Origin: Acinetobacter sp. ANC 3781
GTDB taxonomy: Bacteria; Pseudomonadota; Gammaproteobacteria; Pseudomonadales; Moraxellaceae
Direction of reading: 5' to 3'
Length of the DNA stretch: 64,000 nucleotides
Assembly: GCF_004331285.1 (NCBI RefSeq)
Contig: NZ_SJOH01000016.1
Location: 41,911 to 105,910, forward strand
The notes beneath the pieces are model-generated. The model ran no database searches. It saw only the letters and a program-made list of their open reading frames with translations, and was not told where the DNA came from. A program made the position numbers and the translations under genes. Positions 17,649-25,637 of the stretch are shown here, piece after piece; the stretch's first letter is position 1; every line of letters begins with the position of its first letter.

Positions 17649-19043
17649 TTATTTCACGTTAGCTGAAACCATATTTTCAGGGATCACCACGGCATCAAAC
17701 TGTTCTGCTGTCACCAAGTTCAATTCAACTGCAACCTGTTTTAAGGTCTTGCCTTCTTTATAAGCTGTTTTTGCCACTTTTGCTGCATTTTCATATCCAA
17801 TTACCGGGTTTAAAGCAGTGACTAACATGAGTGAATTATGCAGGAAATAATCAATTTTTTCACGGTTTGGCTCAATTCCCACAGCACAATGATCATTGAA
17901 ACTATTACATGCATCACCCAGTAATTGAATCGATTGCAACAGGTTAAATGCAATCACTGGCATGAATACATTTAACTCAAAGTTACCCGAAGCCCCTGCA
18001 ACATTAATGGTCGTATCATTACCCATAACCTGTGCCACTACCATGGTCATGGCTTCACTCTGGGTTGGATTGACCTTGCCTGGCATAATGCTTGAACCAG
18101 GTTCATTTTCAGGAATACGAATCTCTCCAAAACCACAACGTGGCCCACTGGCTAACCAGCGAATATCATTGGCAATTTTATTTAGACTGACTGCTAATGT
18201 TTTTAAAGCACCCGACGCAAATACCGCAGCATCACGCCCTGCTAAAGCTTCAAACTTATTCGGCGCAGTGACAAATGGCAAATCGGTTAATGTCGCCAAT
18301 TCTGCCGCTGCTTTTACTGCATACTCCGGATGTGCATTTAAGCCAGTCCCGACAGCCGTTCCTCCTAAAGGTAGCTCATACAACCCTTCAAGTGCCTGAT
18401 GTAAACGTTTCAATCCGTGGTCAAGCTGTGATACATAGCCACTAAATTCTTGCCCTAAAGTTAATGGTGTTGCATCCTGTAAATGTGTGCGTCCAATTTT
18501 AACAATATCTGAAAATTCCTTCGATTTTTCGTCTAATGTATCGCGTAAACGTTGTACTGCTGGAATGAGCAATTCGTTCATTTGCAGGCTGGCTGCAACA
18601 TGAATGGCGGTTGGAAAAGAATCATTAGTGGATTGCGCACGGTTCACATGATCATTCGGGTGTACTGGCTTTTGCGAACCTAAAGGATTGCCCAGTTTTT
18701 GATTGGCAATATTGGCGATCACTTCATTACAGTTCATATTGCTTTGCGTACCTGAACCGGTTTGCCAGACCACCAATGGAAACTGTGCATCCCATTTCCC
18801 AGTAATCACTTCTTCCGCTGCATTGACAATATAATGTGACAATTCATGCGGAATTTGATCTAACTCGGCATTGGTGATGGCTGCCGCTTTTTTTACCAGC
18901 CCCATGGCCCGAATCATTGGTCGTGGTAAGCGTTCTTGCCCAATTTTAAAGTTTTGCAAACTCCGCTGTGTTTGCGCACCCCACATTGCTTCACTCGGAA
19001 CTTCAACATCGCCCATTGTGTCGTGTTCAATACGTGTTTGCAT
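17649..19043 (-). CDS. fumC: Class II fumarate hydratase
   Basis: A 464-aa protein with the fumarase/aspartase signature [11 protein letters not shown] and the active-site segments SGTQSNMN and [10 protein letters not shown]. It hydrates fumarate to malate in the TCA cycle using an iron-free, oxidant-resistant active site. The start is ATG 19043 ([11 protein letters not shown]), because GAGG lies 6 nt upstream; the longer in-frame start at 19055 is rejected. It is monocistronic as far as can be seen. Confidence 0.97.
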   Translation of the reverse strand: MQTRIEHDTMGDVEVPSEAMWGAQTQRSLQNFKIGQERLPRPMIRAMGLVKKAAAITNAELDQIPHELSHYIVNAAEEVITGKWDAQFPLVVWQTGSGTQSNMNCNEVIANIANQKLGNPLGSQKPVHPNDHVNRAQSTNDSFPTAIHVAASLQMNELLIPAVQRLRDTLDEKSKEFSDIVKIGRTHLQDATPLTLGQEFSGYVSQLDHGLKRLHQALEGLYELPLGGTAVGTGLNAHPEYAVKAAAELATLTDLPFVTAPNKFEALAGRDAAVFASGALKTLAVSLNKIANDIRWLASGPRCGFGEIRIPENEPGSSIMPGKVNPTQSEAMTMVVAQVMGNDTTINVAGASGNFELNVFMPVIAFNLLQSIQLLGDACNSFNDHCAVGIEPNREKIDYFLHNSLMLVTALNPVIGYENAAKVAKTAYKEGKTLKQVAVELNLVTAEQFDAVVIPENMVSANVK

Positions 19044-19162
19044 CCTCAACCTCATTTCAATCTAGTTATATAACTTTAGCCAATTCATCTGTTTTGACAT
19101 ATTTAATGATCTTAATCAAATGTCTTATAATTATAAATGATTATTGTTTACATATAATTTTT

Positions 19163-20170
19163 TTAATGTCCTTTTAGTGTTTGCTGATAAAATCGCCAGG
19201 AATCTTCTATCATTTGGGTAATGGTGCGTTTAGGCTGCCATTTCAAAATTTCATGCGCTTTGCCTGTGGTTGCCCCAATCTGGTCTAATTCAGCATAAGT
19301 ATAAAATGGTGCATCTATAGTTTTAATTTCGCTCTGGGTGACTTTGGCGACTTCGCTCAGTAAAGCACGAATGGACATATTCTGCCCTGCAATATTAAAA
19401 GCATCACAGGTATAAGGTTGAATTCTAAGCCATTGCAAAGTCGCTATAATGGCATCACAGCAATCCAACACATGTAAAAAACTGCGTTCGACGGTACGAT
19501 CTAAGGTATGAGCTTGCTGACGTAACTCAATATAATCTCGTTGTTTGGCGGCAGCTTGCAATGCCAAGGGAATAATATTTTTAGGTAAAGGTGCCACGAA
19601 CTCTCCTAACACCGCATGTTCAAAGGCACCTGCAATATTACTTAATCTCAAGATTGCAATTTTCCATTCACTGTCTGTTAATGCAGTATCTCGGATGATT
19701 TCTTCTGCCATTTGTTGCGACTTGATATAAGGATTCGGATAAGAATAGTTAAAAGGCATTTCTTCTGACAGGGTTGAACTTGACTGTCCATATACGGCCA
19801 AACTGGATAAATGGATTAAGGTTCGAACTCCTGTGCGCTGCATAGCACGCAGCAAACTCATAATGCAGCTCACATTATCGTTATAGTATTCCAGTGGTTT
19901 AAGTGCCGATTCCTCAATTGATTTAAAGCCTGCGGCATGAATGACCGCTTCTACAGAATATTGTTCAAAAACTTTGTTTAAAGCGGGTGTATTACGAATA
20001 TCAATTTTGACAAATGGCACATACATACCGGAAATAAATTCGAGACGTTCTAAGGTTTGTAAACTTGCATTGGATAAATTATCAACAATAATGACTTCTT
20101 GCCCATGCGCCATGAGGCTTAAAGCAATATGTGAACCAATAAAGCCTAAACCACCAGTCACTAAAATCAT
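19163..20170 (-). CDS. UDP-glucose 4-epimerase-like protein, catalytic Lys replaced
   Basis: A 335-aa SDR-extended protein with GGLGFIGSH (residues 6-14) and the GalE-like KPLEYYNDNV. The serine region is HLSSLAVYG, and the catalytic Tyr is Y148 in NPYIKSQ. In GalE the motif is YxxxK; here position 152 is Gln (CAA), so the conserved lysine is missing. The late substrate-binding segment is also unusual (TVERSFLHVLD, FNIAGQ). It therefore may be an inactive or repurposed galE paralogue. It lies outside any polysaccharide cluster, beside fumC. Confidence 0.8.
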   Translation of the reverse strand: MILVTGGLGFIGSHIALSLMAHGQEVIIVDNLSNASLQTLERLEFISGMYVPFVKIDIRNTPALNKVFEQYSVEAVIHAAGFKSIEESALKPLEYYNDNVSCIMSLLRAMQRTGVRTLIHLSSLAVYGQSSSTLSEEMPFNYSYPNPYIKSQQMAEEIIRDTALTDSEWKIAILRLSNIAGAFEHAVLGEFVAPLPKNIIPLALQAAAKQRDYIELRQQAHTLDRTVERSFLHVLDCCDAIIATLQWLRIQPYTCDAFNIAGQNMSIRALLSEVAKVTQSEIKTIDAPFYTYAELDQIGATTGKAHEILKWQPKRTITQMIEDSWRFYQQTLKGH

Positions 20171-20783
20171 TGTTTAGATACTCCTTATATTAATCAGTAT
20201 CTTATATTTTATAGATGTATTTTTGGTGTCCTTGCTAACTTATCCACAGATACTATAAATAAAAAACCGACTCAAAATTTCTCTTGAGTCGGCTAGTCTG
20301 CAAGAGAATTATAAGATTATGTTAAAGGCTTAGAATATTTCATGTGTTGCAGTTATGACTATTAACTGTTGTTATTTATGATAAGAGATAATTACTCATT
20401 GAGTAGTTTTTATTCAGACGATTCTTCATTAATTTTAAATGAATTAAGACTATTTTTATATTAAAATGGTTAAAGCCCCGACTTGAGAGCTTTTAAAAAG
20501 TCGATCTGATTGAATAATCTTATATTGTAAACTTCATAGTTTTGCGTCATCTGTATTCTGCAAGAATTTTAAGAAAAATATCTAAAAGCTTTAATGCTTG
20601 TGTAATTAGTCTTGTAAAAATTTCAATTAAACTTGTCTATTTTCAATATATTCTCTGCTTATAAAAATATACTTCGATGGTTTTTGACGTTCTAACCTTT
20701 ACTGTCTAATTTAGACAGAGGGCAATACAACAAAACAATATTTAAAAATTTTGTCATGCTAATAACAATAAAGAGGGTTTTTA
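20171..20783. other. Intergenic region with an orphan minus-strand terminator
   Basis: About 610 bp with no gene I can support. The hairpin at 20267-20292 would stop minus-strand transcripts coming from the right, yet no minus-strand gene is visible there. Either a gene has been lost or the hairpin limits antisense transcription from the decayed region. Confidence 0.35.
20267..20292 (-). terminator. Intrinsic terminator without an obvious gene
   Basis: A perfect 9-bp stem CCGACTCAA / TTGAGTCGG with an 8-nt loop, followed on the minus strand by TTTTTT. Confidence 0.7.
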
Positions 20784-21234
20784 TTGTCAATAAACCAGGA
20801 CGGAAATAATAATGAGCAAAATCAACAGACTAAACAGGCAGATTTAATCTCTGAAAGTGCTACAGTTTATACTGCAGATACTAAGGATGTTGAAGCTCAG
20901 GCAGGTGCGGAAAAAGATGGAAAAATTGTTTATATGAGTAATGATACCGGGCATAAAACATGGCGTGATTAAGATACACGCGTGATCAACTTACAAGGTA
21001 AAACTTTATTGCCAGGCTTTATTGCTACTCATAACCATGCATATCTTCGTGCAGAATCGATGTATTGGGTAAACTTAGCAGCGCCGAGTCTGGAAGGTTA
21101 TAAACAAGAAACTCAAGCCTTTTTAGCCACACGTCCAGATACTAAACAAATTCGTGGTGTCGGTTGGAATTTGAAATATATTCTTGAATAGGCTGAGGCA
21201 ACAGGCCGTTCTCCAACACAGTTAAAAACTGTTC
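20784..21234 (+). pseudogene. Amidohydrolase (YtcJ-like) N-terminal relic
   Basis: Translation gives ADLISESATVYTADTKDV, then DGKIVYMSNDTGHKTWRD, a TAA (20970-20972), and in the same frame DTRVINLQGKTLLPGF. The metal-binding motif THNHAY and VNLAAPSLEGY follow, then a TAG (21189-21191), then AEATGRSPTQLKTVL. The order matches the first 150 or so residues of metal-dependent amidohydrolases of the YtcJ type. Two in-frame stops and loss of the remaining three-quarters mark a decayed gene. The break falls near 21234, where prophage-like sequence begins, so the insertion or its later deletion probably truncated it. Confidence 0.8.
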
Positions 21235-21287
21235 TAAGAATAAAATCAGGACATAAAAAAAGGCGCTAATTGAGCCTACTTGAGTTT

Positions 21288-21320
21288 TCAAGCCTGTTTC
21301 CAGTCTTCAATTAATTTCAT
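21288..21320 (-). pseudogene. Truncated holin-like (DUF7940-type) phage gene start
   Basis: An ATG at 21320 overlaps the stop of the preceding small gene and reads MKLIEDWKQA followed by TGA. Acinetobacter phage holin-like proteins begin in this style and continue with Trp, so a TGG to TGA change plus loss of the rest is plausible. An imperfect hairpin with a T7 run at about 21257-21278 follows on the minus strand. Confidence 0.5.
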
Positions 21321-21424
21321 TTTAAAGTTTCCTCAAGTTGTGTGATTTTTTCTTTCATGAGTGATTTGAATAATGGATGAACCAACTCAGATGCATGCGG
21401 CGATAAGCGAGACTCTTGAGTCAT
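21317..21424 (-). CDS. Small phage protein, 35 aa
   Basis: ATG 21424 is preceded by the strong ribosome binding site AGGAAAGG. The product reads MTQESRLSPHASELV, then HPLFKSLMKEKITQLEETLK. It is soluble and charged, with a helical C-terminal half. Its stop overlaps the holin-like start (AAAATGA), which is typical of a lysis-region operon. I know no function. Confidence 0.6.
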   Translation of the reverse strand: MTQESRLSPHASELVHPLFKSLMKEKITQLEETLK

Positions 21425-21758
21425 TTCCTTTCCTGTAAGCAATAAAAGAACATCTAAGAAGTGGACAGACATAAAAAACCGATCTCATTTGGGTTGGCTT
21501 ACATTTTCTAGATATAGGTACAAATAGTTATTGTGAGCAAAATTGTTAAGAACCATCATGCTTGCATTTTTCATAATTCCATTCGACACCAATGGGTAGT
21601 TGGAAAACATATTTCATAGGAAATATGTTTTCCTCTTTACTTTCCGGTCCAGTGAAATCAAAAACCCCGGTGTTAGGTCACTGGGATTTTCTTTGGTTAA
21701 TATAGGTTTAGGGAGTAAAAAAGCAGCCTAGGGTGCCTTATATGCAGTCTTAACTAAA
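21425..21758. other. Gap inside the prophage relic
   Basis: About 330 bp. It contains the terminator at 21660-21690 and another weak hairpin near 21474-21498. No coding frame is supported. Confidence 0.4.
21660..21690 (-). terminator. Intrinsic terminator of the HIRAN-like gene
   Basis: On the minus strand AAAATCCCAGTG pairs with CACCGGGGTTTT, with one mismatch and one G-U pair, followed by further T. It lies 70 bp downstream of the gene ending at 21759. Confidence 0.7.
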
Positions 21759-22229
21759 TTATTTAATTTCAGATTCTTCAATATTTTTAGGTAAATTAAG
21801 ACTGACTTTGAAATTTCCAATTTCATTCTCACCTCCCCAATCACCATATATTAATGCTGTAACTTCAATTGCTGCATCTTCAGATAAGTTCTTATTATTT
21901 AATAATTTTAGAAATTTTAGAGCATCATCGTCGCTCAAATACCCCACTTGAATATCATTAATAAGTACCATAACTGCATGTGTATATTCAGTATTGGTGA
22001 AGTCCTTAACCAAAAGCGCAGTAACCACTTTGCTTACTGAATTTTCAAGCTTTGGGCCTACTATTTCAACTAATGGCTCTTGGTGATCTCTTTCACCAAT
22101 AACGCTATGGGTAAATTTATTTTTTGAAACTTTTTTAATTTCTCCACCCAATTTAAATTTAGTATGCGCGCCTACCATAACAAAAGCAGTGACAGCTATG
22201 ATTATTACTATTAAAAAGATTAGCCCCAT
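21759..22229 (-). CDS. Membrane-anchored HIRAN-like domain protein
   Basis: A 156-aa protein. One N-terminal helix (residues 2-20, GLIFLIVIIIAVTAFVMVG) is followed by a polar linker. The domain then reads LVEIVGPKLENSV, TALLVKDFTNTEYTHAVMV, then INDIQVGYLSDDDALKFL, and later VTALIYGDWGG and GNFKVSLNLP. The order resembles HIRAN-like modules (VAGE, ALLxxExxNxxDxNAV, GxxVGYLS, GGW, GNFGVxLDLP), which in other proteins recognise DNA ends or stalled forks. A membrane-tethered version beside phage genes is unusual. The assignment is from motif memory and needs a profile search. Confidence 0.5.
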   Translation of the reverse strand: MGLIFLIVIIIAVTAFVMVGAHTKFKLGGEIKKVSKNKFTHSVIGERDHQEPLVEIVGPKLENSVSKVVTALLVKDFTNTEYTHAVMVLINDIQVGYLSDDDALKFLKLLNNKNLSEDAAIEVTALIYGDWGGENEIGNFKVSLNLPKNIEESEIK

Positions 22230-22543
22230 AATTACTACTCTTTTATTTGTGCGATTTGAGTTTATGAATTTAACATAGAAAAAAATGATTTTTTTTAGCC
22301 CCTAAGGAAGCTTCTTAGGGTATTTGTGTTTCTAAATAAATTATTCTTATTTGGACACATTAAAAGTAACCAATTTAAAAGAAAATTAACCAAAAAAATC
22401 ACTAGATAATCGCGCTTACATAAACTTGTAGCGCTCTAACCAAAAGCTTGATTATTTTACATATGCAGACATAGCTAATACTCAATCAGATAATTTTCTT
22501 CTTTACTCTGAATTTAAGTTTTAGAAACATAGAGGAAATTCAA
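22230..22543. other. Divergent gap in the prophage relic
   Basis: About 310 bp between a minus-strand and a plus-strand gene. It must hold both promoters. A hairpin CCCTAAG-N7-CTTAGGG lies at 22300-22320 without a T-run. No gene is visible. Confidence 0.4.
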
Positions 22544-22714
22544 ATGAAAAAGTATTCAAAAATTCTATTACTCACCTTAACTAGTTTTGTGGGTACAATA
22601 GCTATAGCAGATGAATCAATTCCACCAGAAGCTACTGCAGCAGCAGAAGCCCAACAAGCTGCCCTGGATTACCAACACCAACAGGACAATCAATCTAAAA
22701 CACCGAATGAATAA
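22544..22714 (+). CDS. Small exported protein, 56 aa
   Basis: ATG 22544 follows the ribosome binding site AGAGGAAA. The protein has a clear signal peptide, MKKYSKILLLTLTSF then VGTIAIA, with probable cleavage before DES. The mature part is about 34 residues, rich in Ala, Gln, Glu and Pro (PPEATAAAEAQQAALDY) with no Cys. Its own terminator follows 4 bp after the stop. It is the only plus-strand gene in the interior of the relic, which suggests an independently expressed moron. Function unknown; exported to the periplasm or beyond. Confidence 0.7.
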   Translation: MKKYSKILLLTLTSFVGTIAIADESIPPEATAAAEAQQAALDYQHQQDNQSKTPNE

Positions 22715-22717
22715 ATT

Positions 22718-22743
22718 AAAGCCCTCTATTTGAGGGCTTTTTT
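22718..22743 (+). terminator. Intrinsic terminator of the 56-aa exported protein gene
   Basis: AAAGCCCTC / GAGGGCTTT with loop TATTT and a T-run of six. Confidence 0.88.
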
Positions 22744-22756
22744 AGAGCTAAATAAA

Positions 22757-23095
22757 CTAACTCCATCTTCGCTTGCAGGTGTTATTCCATGCAAACTCAA
22801 AGTTTTCCGAATCTGTAAAGCCTTCTATAAGAACAATATTGCGATCTACCATAATGAAACGTTTAAAGCCAGTGTAGGTATCGCGCTTTTTTATGTAATT
22901 AACCTCGCCACATACCCCTAGTTGATTCCGGAATATTACTGAATCTGGGCCTGGTAATGATTTTCTAAGAAAATTTCTTGACTCTTCTTGTTGCCTTTCT
23001 TCTAGCGCTCCAAGAGTAGATATTTGATTATCTGCTTCAACTTTGCTGCAACTCGCCATACCTACTGCAAGTGACAGTAAAATTTTCTTCTTCAT
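22757..23095 (-). CDS. Putative small lipoprotein, 112 aa
   Basis: The N-terminus MKKKILLSLAVGMASC looks like a lipoprotein signal with Cys16 as the lipidated residue, although Met at position -3 is not ideal. The mature part contains LGALEERQQEESRNFLRKSL and two further Cys (VCGEVNY and NNTCKRRW). It converges on the 56-aa protein gene. Similar lipoproteins of unknown function occur in Acinetobacter genomes and phages. The start is supported by AAGGAAGGA just upstream. Confidence 0.6.
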   Translation of the reverse strand: MKKKILLSLAVGMASCSKVEADNQISTLGALEERQQEESRNFLRKSLPGPDSVIFRNQLGVCGEVNYIKKRDTYTGFKRFIMVDRNIVLIEGFTDSENFEFAWNNTCKRRWS

Positions 23096-23141
23096 AGTCC
23101 TTCCTTTTCTTGACGGCTCACCTTACCTTTATTTTTCACAT

Positions 23142-23168
23142 AAAAAAACCACTCCGAAGAATGGTTTT
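23142..23168 (-). terminator. Intrinsic terminator with TTCG tetraloop
   Basis: On the minus strand AAAACCATTC pairs with GAGTGGTTTT (one G-U) around a TTCG loop, followed by a T-run. It ends the 28-aa peptide gene. Confidence 0.85.
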
Positions 23169-23185
23169 GTATGGTTATGTTTACA

Positions 23186-23272
23186 CTAATTGAACATTTG
23201 CCCCAATTGGTAAATAACCAACATAAGAGCAAGAGCTGAAGATGATGTCGCAAGCATTTCTACTTTATTCAT
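23186..23272 (-). CDS. 28-aa hydrophobic micropeptide
   Basis: ATG 23272 is preceded by GGAGGG at about 7 nt, one of the strongest ribosome binding sites in the window. The product is MNKVEMLATSS then SALALMLVIYQLGQMFN, a single possible membrane helix. A dedicated terminator follows within 20 bp of the stop. Strong SD, start, stop and terminator in this order argue for a real small protein rather than chance. Possible roles include a holin-like or regulatory membrane peptide; none is shown. Confidence 0.6.
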   Translation of the reverse strand: MNKVEMLATSSSALALMLVIYQLGQMFN

Positions 23273-23383
23273 AATGATTCCCTCCTGCTTTTATTGTTCT
23301 ATTGTTATACATCATAATAAGAATTGTTATCAAATTCAAATGCAACAACACGTAAATATTGGAAGCTTATTCAAGCATTAAAG

Positions 23384-23408
23384 AACCTCCTGGAGGAGGT
23401 TTGTTTTT
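23384..23408 (+). terminator. Plus-strand intrinsic terminator
   Basis: AACCTCC / GGAGGTT around TGGA, followed by TGTTTTT. No plus-strand gene ends here, so the transcript it serves is unknown. Confidence 0.6.
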
Positions 23409-23652
23409 AGAAGTTGTATCGAATACCTGCTTTATAGGTTGGCATTTCATTGCCTGATAGATCAAAGCCCTTCTCATAAGCATTCTGCGGACTATCAAGC
23501 GTAACTTTGTGCAACGCTCTAAATTCACCATCTTGAACAGGTGATCGAATCACGACTTGCTGAAGTTGTTTCACCTACAATCTTTTTAAGGTGGTCATCT
23601 ACTGTTTTAAGCACATCAATCGCAAAATTAGATGGTTTGTTTTCCAAGACAT
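23407..23652 (-). pseudogene. Frameshifted phage head-tail (HK97-gp10-like) fragment
   Basis: The first frame reads NKPSNFAIDVLKTVDDHLKK then IVGETT. A shift of frame follows, then VVIRSPVQDGEFRALHKVTL and DSPQNAYEKGFDLSGNEM, ending IRYNF at a stop at 23407. The pair (an amphipathic start followed by SPV-x-DG-x-FR) resembles HK97-gp10-type head-tail connector proteins, in which SPVDTGxFRxxW is conserved. The frameshift and the missing C-terminus show decay. The family call is from memory of motifs only. Confidence 0.45.
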
Positions 23653-23868
23653 TTATACTACCTCAACCTTGCCTACTCTTATTTCATAAATAAGAGTGCC
23701 ATTCTCTATAATGGGATTCCCATGCACTGCTTGTTTATGCTTTATGAAGTAGCCTTTATTTGTGTCGCAAAACATCACATGTAGTATCTTAATGCTATCC
23801 AGCAAGACCTTTTTAACTCTAGGCTCGGATTGCTCCACATCAGCATGATAAATACCATCTGTATGCAT
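23653..23868 (-). CDS. Hypothetical phage-region protein, 71 aa
   Basis: MHTDGIYHADVEQSEPRVKK to the stop at 23653. No recognisable domain, helix or signal is visible, and there is no clear ribosome binding site. The segment IIENGTLIYEIRVGKVEVV would form beta strands. It may be the surviving part of a larger phage gene. Confidence 0.4.
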   Translation of the reverse strand: MHTDGIYHADVEQSEPRVKKVLLDSIKILHVMFCDTNKGYFIKHKQAVHGNPIIENGTLIYEIRVGKVEVV

Positions 23869-23912
23869 GGCTTAGTGTATTAAGTTTTGATCATTGATGT
23901 AGATCATCAGTT

Positions 23913-24241
23913 TCACTCTCCTGAAACATCGCAAAAAAAATCCTGAGCGATACGCTGTATTGAGTAAGCTTCAAATTCAACACTAGGTTTTTTCTCACCC
24001 ATGAGTTTTTAACTCTTAGCCAAATATGCACAGCTTCATGCAATAAAAGCTTATGAACTTCGATTAGTGTTCTTTCGCTGCAATCACCTAATTGGATAAT
24101 GCAATGCTTACCCCCATCGTAATAATTAACCTGAGTCCCTGCACCTAAGTGCATAAACTCTTGTGTTTCGGTCAAATCGTCAAACAGCAGGTCGAATTGA
24201 TCTTGATTACAAGCTAGAGTGTATTTTGAGTGTACAAAAGG
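23913..24241 (-). pseudogene. HExxH-motif phage protein with a frameshift
   Basis: The first frame carries FDLLFDDLTETQEFMHLGAG, then YYDGGKHCIIQLGDCSERT and LLLHEAVHIW, which contains an HExxH zinc-protease-like motif. After HIW the continuing peptide is in another frame: MGEKKPSVEFEAYSIQRIAQ then DFFCDVSGE. The SEFEAYSIQ-type segment downstream of the HExxH is typical of a protein common in Acinetobacter phages. A net loss of one base (or gain of two) lies between 23970 and 24020. The true start is not visible because an in-frame TGA lies just upstream. Confidence 0.6.
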
Positions 24242-24294
24242 TGAAATGTATCACTCCAGCACATAATTATTGCTGATCATAAATTTCAGCCATT

Positions 24295-24314
24295 AAAAAA
24301 CCCACCGAAGTGGG
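24295..24314 (-). terminator. Intrinsic terminator with TTCG loop
   Basis: On the minus strand CCCAC-TTCG-GTGGG followed by TTTTTT. It begins 1 bp after the stop codon of the 70-aa gene. Confidence 0.88.
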
Positions 24315-24315
24315 C

Positions 24316-24528
24316 CTAATTCAGTTGTGATGTGAGTTTTTGTAGAAATGTATCGAGCTCATCTTGAGTTTCAAAAGAAAGAGTTAATATATGGTCATTT
24401 GAAAACCCAATATTTAGTTGTAACTTCATTGCCTGAAGATTATTTGCTGTTGAAAGATTTTCTATAAGCCTAATTTTATCTTTGTTGATAAAAATTTCCG
24501 ACCTGTTGTACGGGACAATATATTTCAT
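24316..24528 (-). CDS. Hypothetical phage-region protein, 70 aa
   Basis: Starts MKYIVPYNRSEIFINKDKIR; an ATG two codons upstream (24534) is also possible. The sequence has alternating strands and a C-terminal helix (ETQDELDTFLQKLTSQLN). No known domain. Its own terminator follows immediately. No strong ribosome binding site is visible. Confidence 0.5.
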   Translation of the reverse strand: MKYIVPYNRSEIFINKDKIRLIENLSTANNLQAMKLQLNIGFSNDHILTLSFETQDELDTFLQKLTSQLN

Positions 24529-24609
24529 AAACATTGTTATTTATTCTCATATTTATATCAAAATTAGTTCTAACATATTTACATCACAAGTCAACAATCT
24601 ACCCAACTC

Positions 24610-24833
24610 TTATAAGTTGGCAAGCCAAATACTTCCGGTCGGATCAGTCCCAATATTTACCACCTTAAACTCACCTTTACCAGTAATCAAAACATCAATG
24701 ATCTGCGCAATGCTCGTCGTGTCATTCTTCTGCAAGATAGCCTTGGAGTCTGTCACCGACTCAAATTTTGATATTTAATCAACTCATCACAACAAAACTG
24801 CAAATCTTTTTTAGCTTGTACACGATCTGTCAT
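24610..24833 (-). pseudogene. Small phage gene with a one-base poly-A deletion
   Basis: ATG 24833 has AGGGG upstream and reads MTDRVQAKKDLQFCCDELIK then YQ. The next frame gives KFESVTDSKAILQKNDTTSI, then AQIIDVLITGKGEFKVVN to a stop at 24610. Joining the two needs exactly one extra A in the AAAA run at about 24766-24769. The restored protein would be about 74 aa. The cause may be true decay or a homopolymer sequencing error. Confidence 0.6.
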
Positions 24834-24925
24834 GATTACCCCTAAGAAGAAAAGAAAAACCCCCTTAACTTCGAGCATGCAAAGGAAATTTATATGCCGT
24901 AATACATCCCGCAAGTTTGGAGAAA

Positions 24926-25027
24926 TTATTTAATCATCTTTACGCATTCTTGGATATATCCACGCTCATGATCGTAATCAAACTCATAAGCATGAAGGCA
25001 AAATAACTTGCGTAGAAATTGGAGCAT
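24926..25027 (-). CDS. Phage microprotein, 33 aa (paralogue of 25638-25751)
   Basis: ATG 25027 follows AGGAG at 6-7 nt. The product is MLQFLRKLFCLHAYEF then DYDHERGYIQECVKMIK. The layout M-L-x-F-hydrophobic, Cys-x-His, E-F-D, then a later Cys matches the 37-aa protein encoded at 25638-25751. Such short Cys/His proteins are common in phages and may bind zinc. The next gene downstream is the frameshifted one ending at 24610. Confidence 0.6.
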   Translation of the reverse strand: MLQFLRKLFCLHAYEFDYDHERGYIQECVKMIK

Positions 25028-25042
25028 GACTTTTCTCCTGAC

Positions 25043-25069
25043 AAAAAAATACCTCCCGAGGGTGGGAGG
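25043..25069 (-). terminator. Intrinsic terminator
   Basis: On the minus strand CCTCCC-N6-GGGAGG followed by TATTTTTTT. It lies just upstream of the 33-aa gene, so it ends a transcript from further right. Confidence 0.8.
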
Positions 25070-25220
25070 CAAAACTAAAAACCAGAAACTACAGCGATAG
25101 ATTCTGCGCGTATTCTATACACCATTAATTCTCAATCATTGGCAAAATATGCCGAAATTTAAAAATTAAATTAATTAAATCAGTTCATTATAAAAAATTA
25201 ATTTATGATTTATTAAATAT

Positions 25221-25248
25221 AAAAAAGCCCGATCAGTGACCGAGCTTT
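25221..25248 (-). terminator. Intrinsic terminator
   Basis: On the minus strand AAAGCTCGG pairs with a matching TCGGGCTTT arm (G-U pairs included), with TTTTTT after it. It ends the 79-aa gene. Confidence 0.75.
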
Positions 25249-25263
25249 CGTTGCCATATAAAT

Positions 25264-25503
25264 CTATTTTTTTGAATTCTTCACTTCAAACTGGTATTCA
25301 TCTTGAGTAACCTTGATTTTAATATTCTTGTATTTTCGTTTATTTGGATCCATTGCCGAGCCGGCAACTTCCTCAAAAAAGTTACGATCATTCATTAGCT
25401 CGCCATATGCTTTATAACCTAACAAAATCTTTTCAGGCTTTTTTCCGTTAACTGCTAACGCACTAAGAGTTTCTTCTAATTTTTTAACAGTTAAGATTGT
25501 CAT
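25264..25503 (-). CDS. Hypothetical phage-region protein, 79 aa
   Basis: MTILTVKKLEETLSALAVNG to EVKNSKK. It is basic and soluble, with a helical first third and a beta-rich end (KYKNIKIKVTQDEYQFEV). The central part ILLGYKAYGELMNDRNFFEE is characteristic but not assigned to a family I know. It is a single gene bounded by terminators on both sides. Confidence 0.55.
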   Translation of the reverse strand: MTILTVKKLEETLSALAVNGKKPEKILLGYKAYGELMNDRNFFEEVAGSAMDPNKRKYKNIKIKVTQDEYQFEVKNSKK

Positions 25504-25562
25504 TTTAATTAAAGCTCAAAACAAAAAGTTATTATCGCTCAATTTTATGAACAAACTATGTC

Positions 25563-25588
25563 AAAAAAGCCCACCATTTGGCGAGCTT
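25563..25588 (-). terminator. Intrinsic terminator
   Basis: On the minus strand AAGCTCGCCA pairs with TGGTGGGCTT (two G-U), then TTTT. It ends the 37-aa microprotein gene. Confidence 0.75.
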
Positions 25589-25637
25589 CAATCTGTCTAT
25601 CCCAGTCTAACTTTAAGATAGGCGTTTGGCCCAAGAA

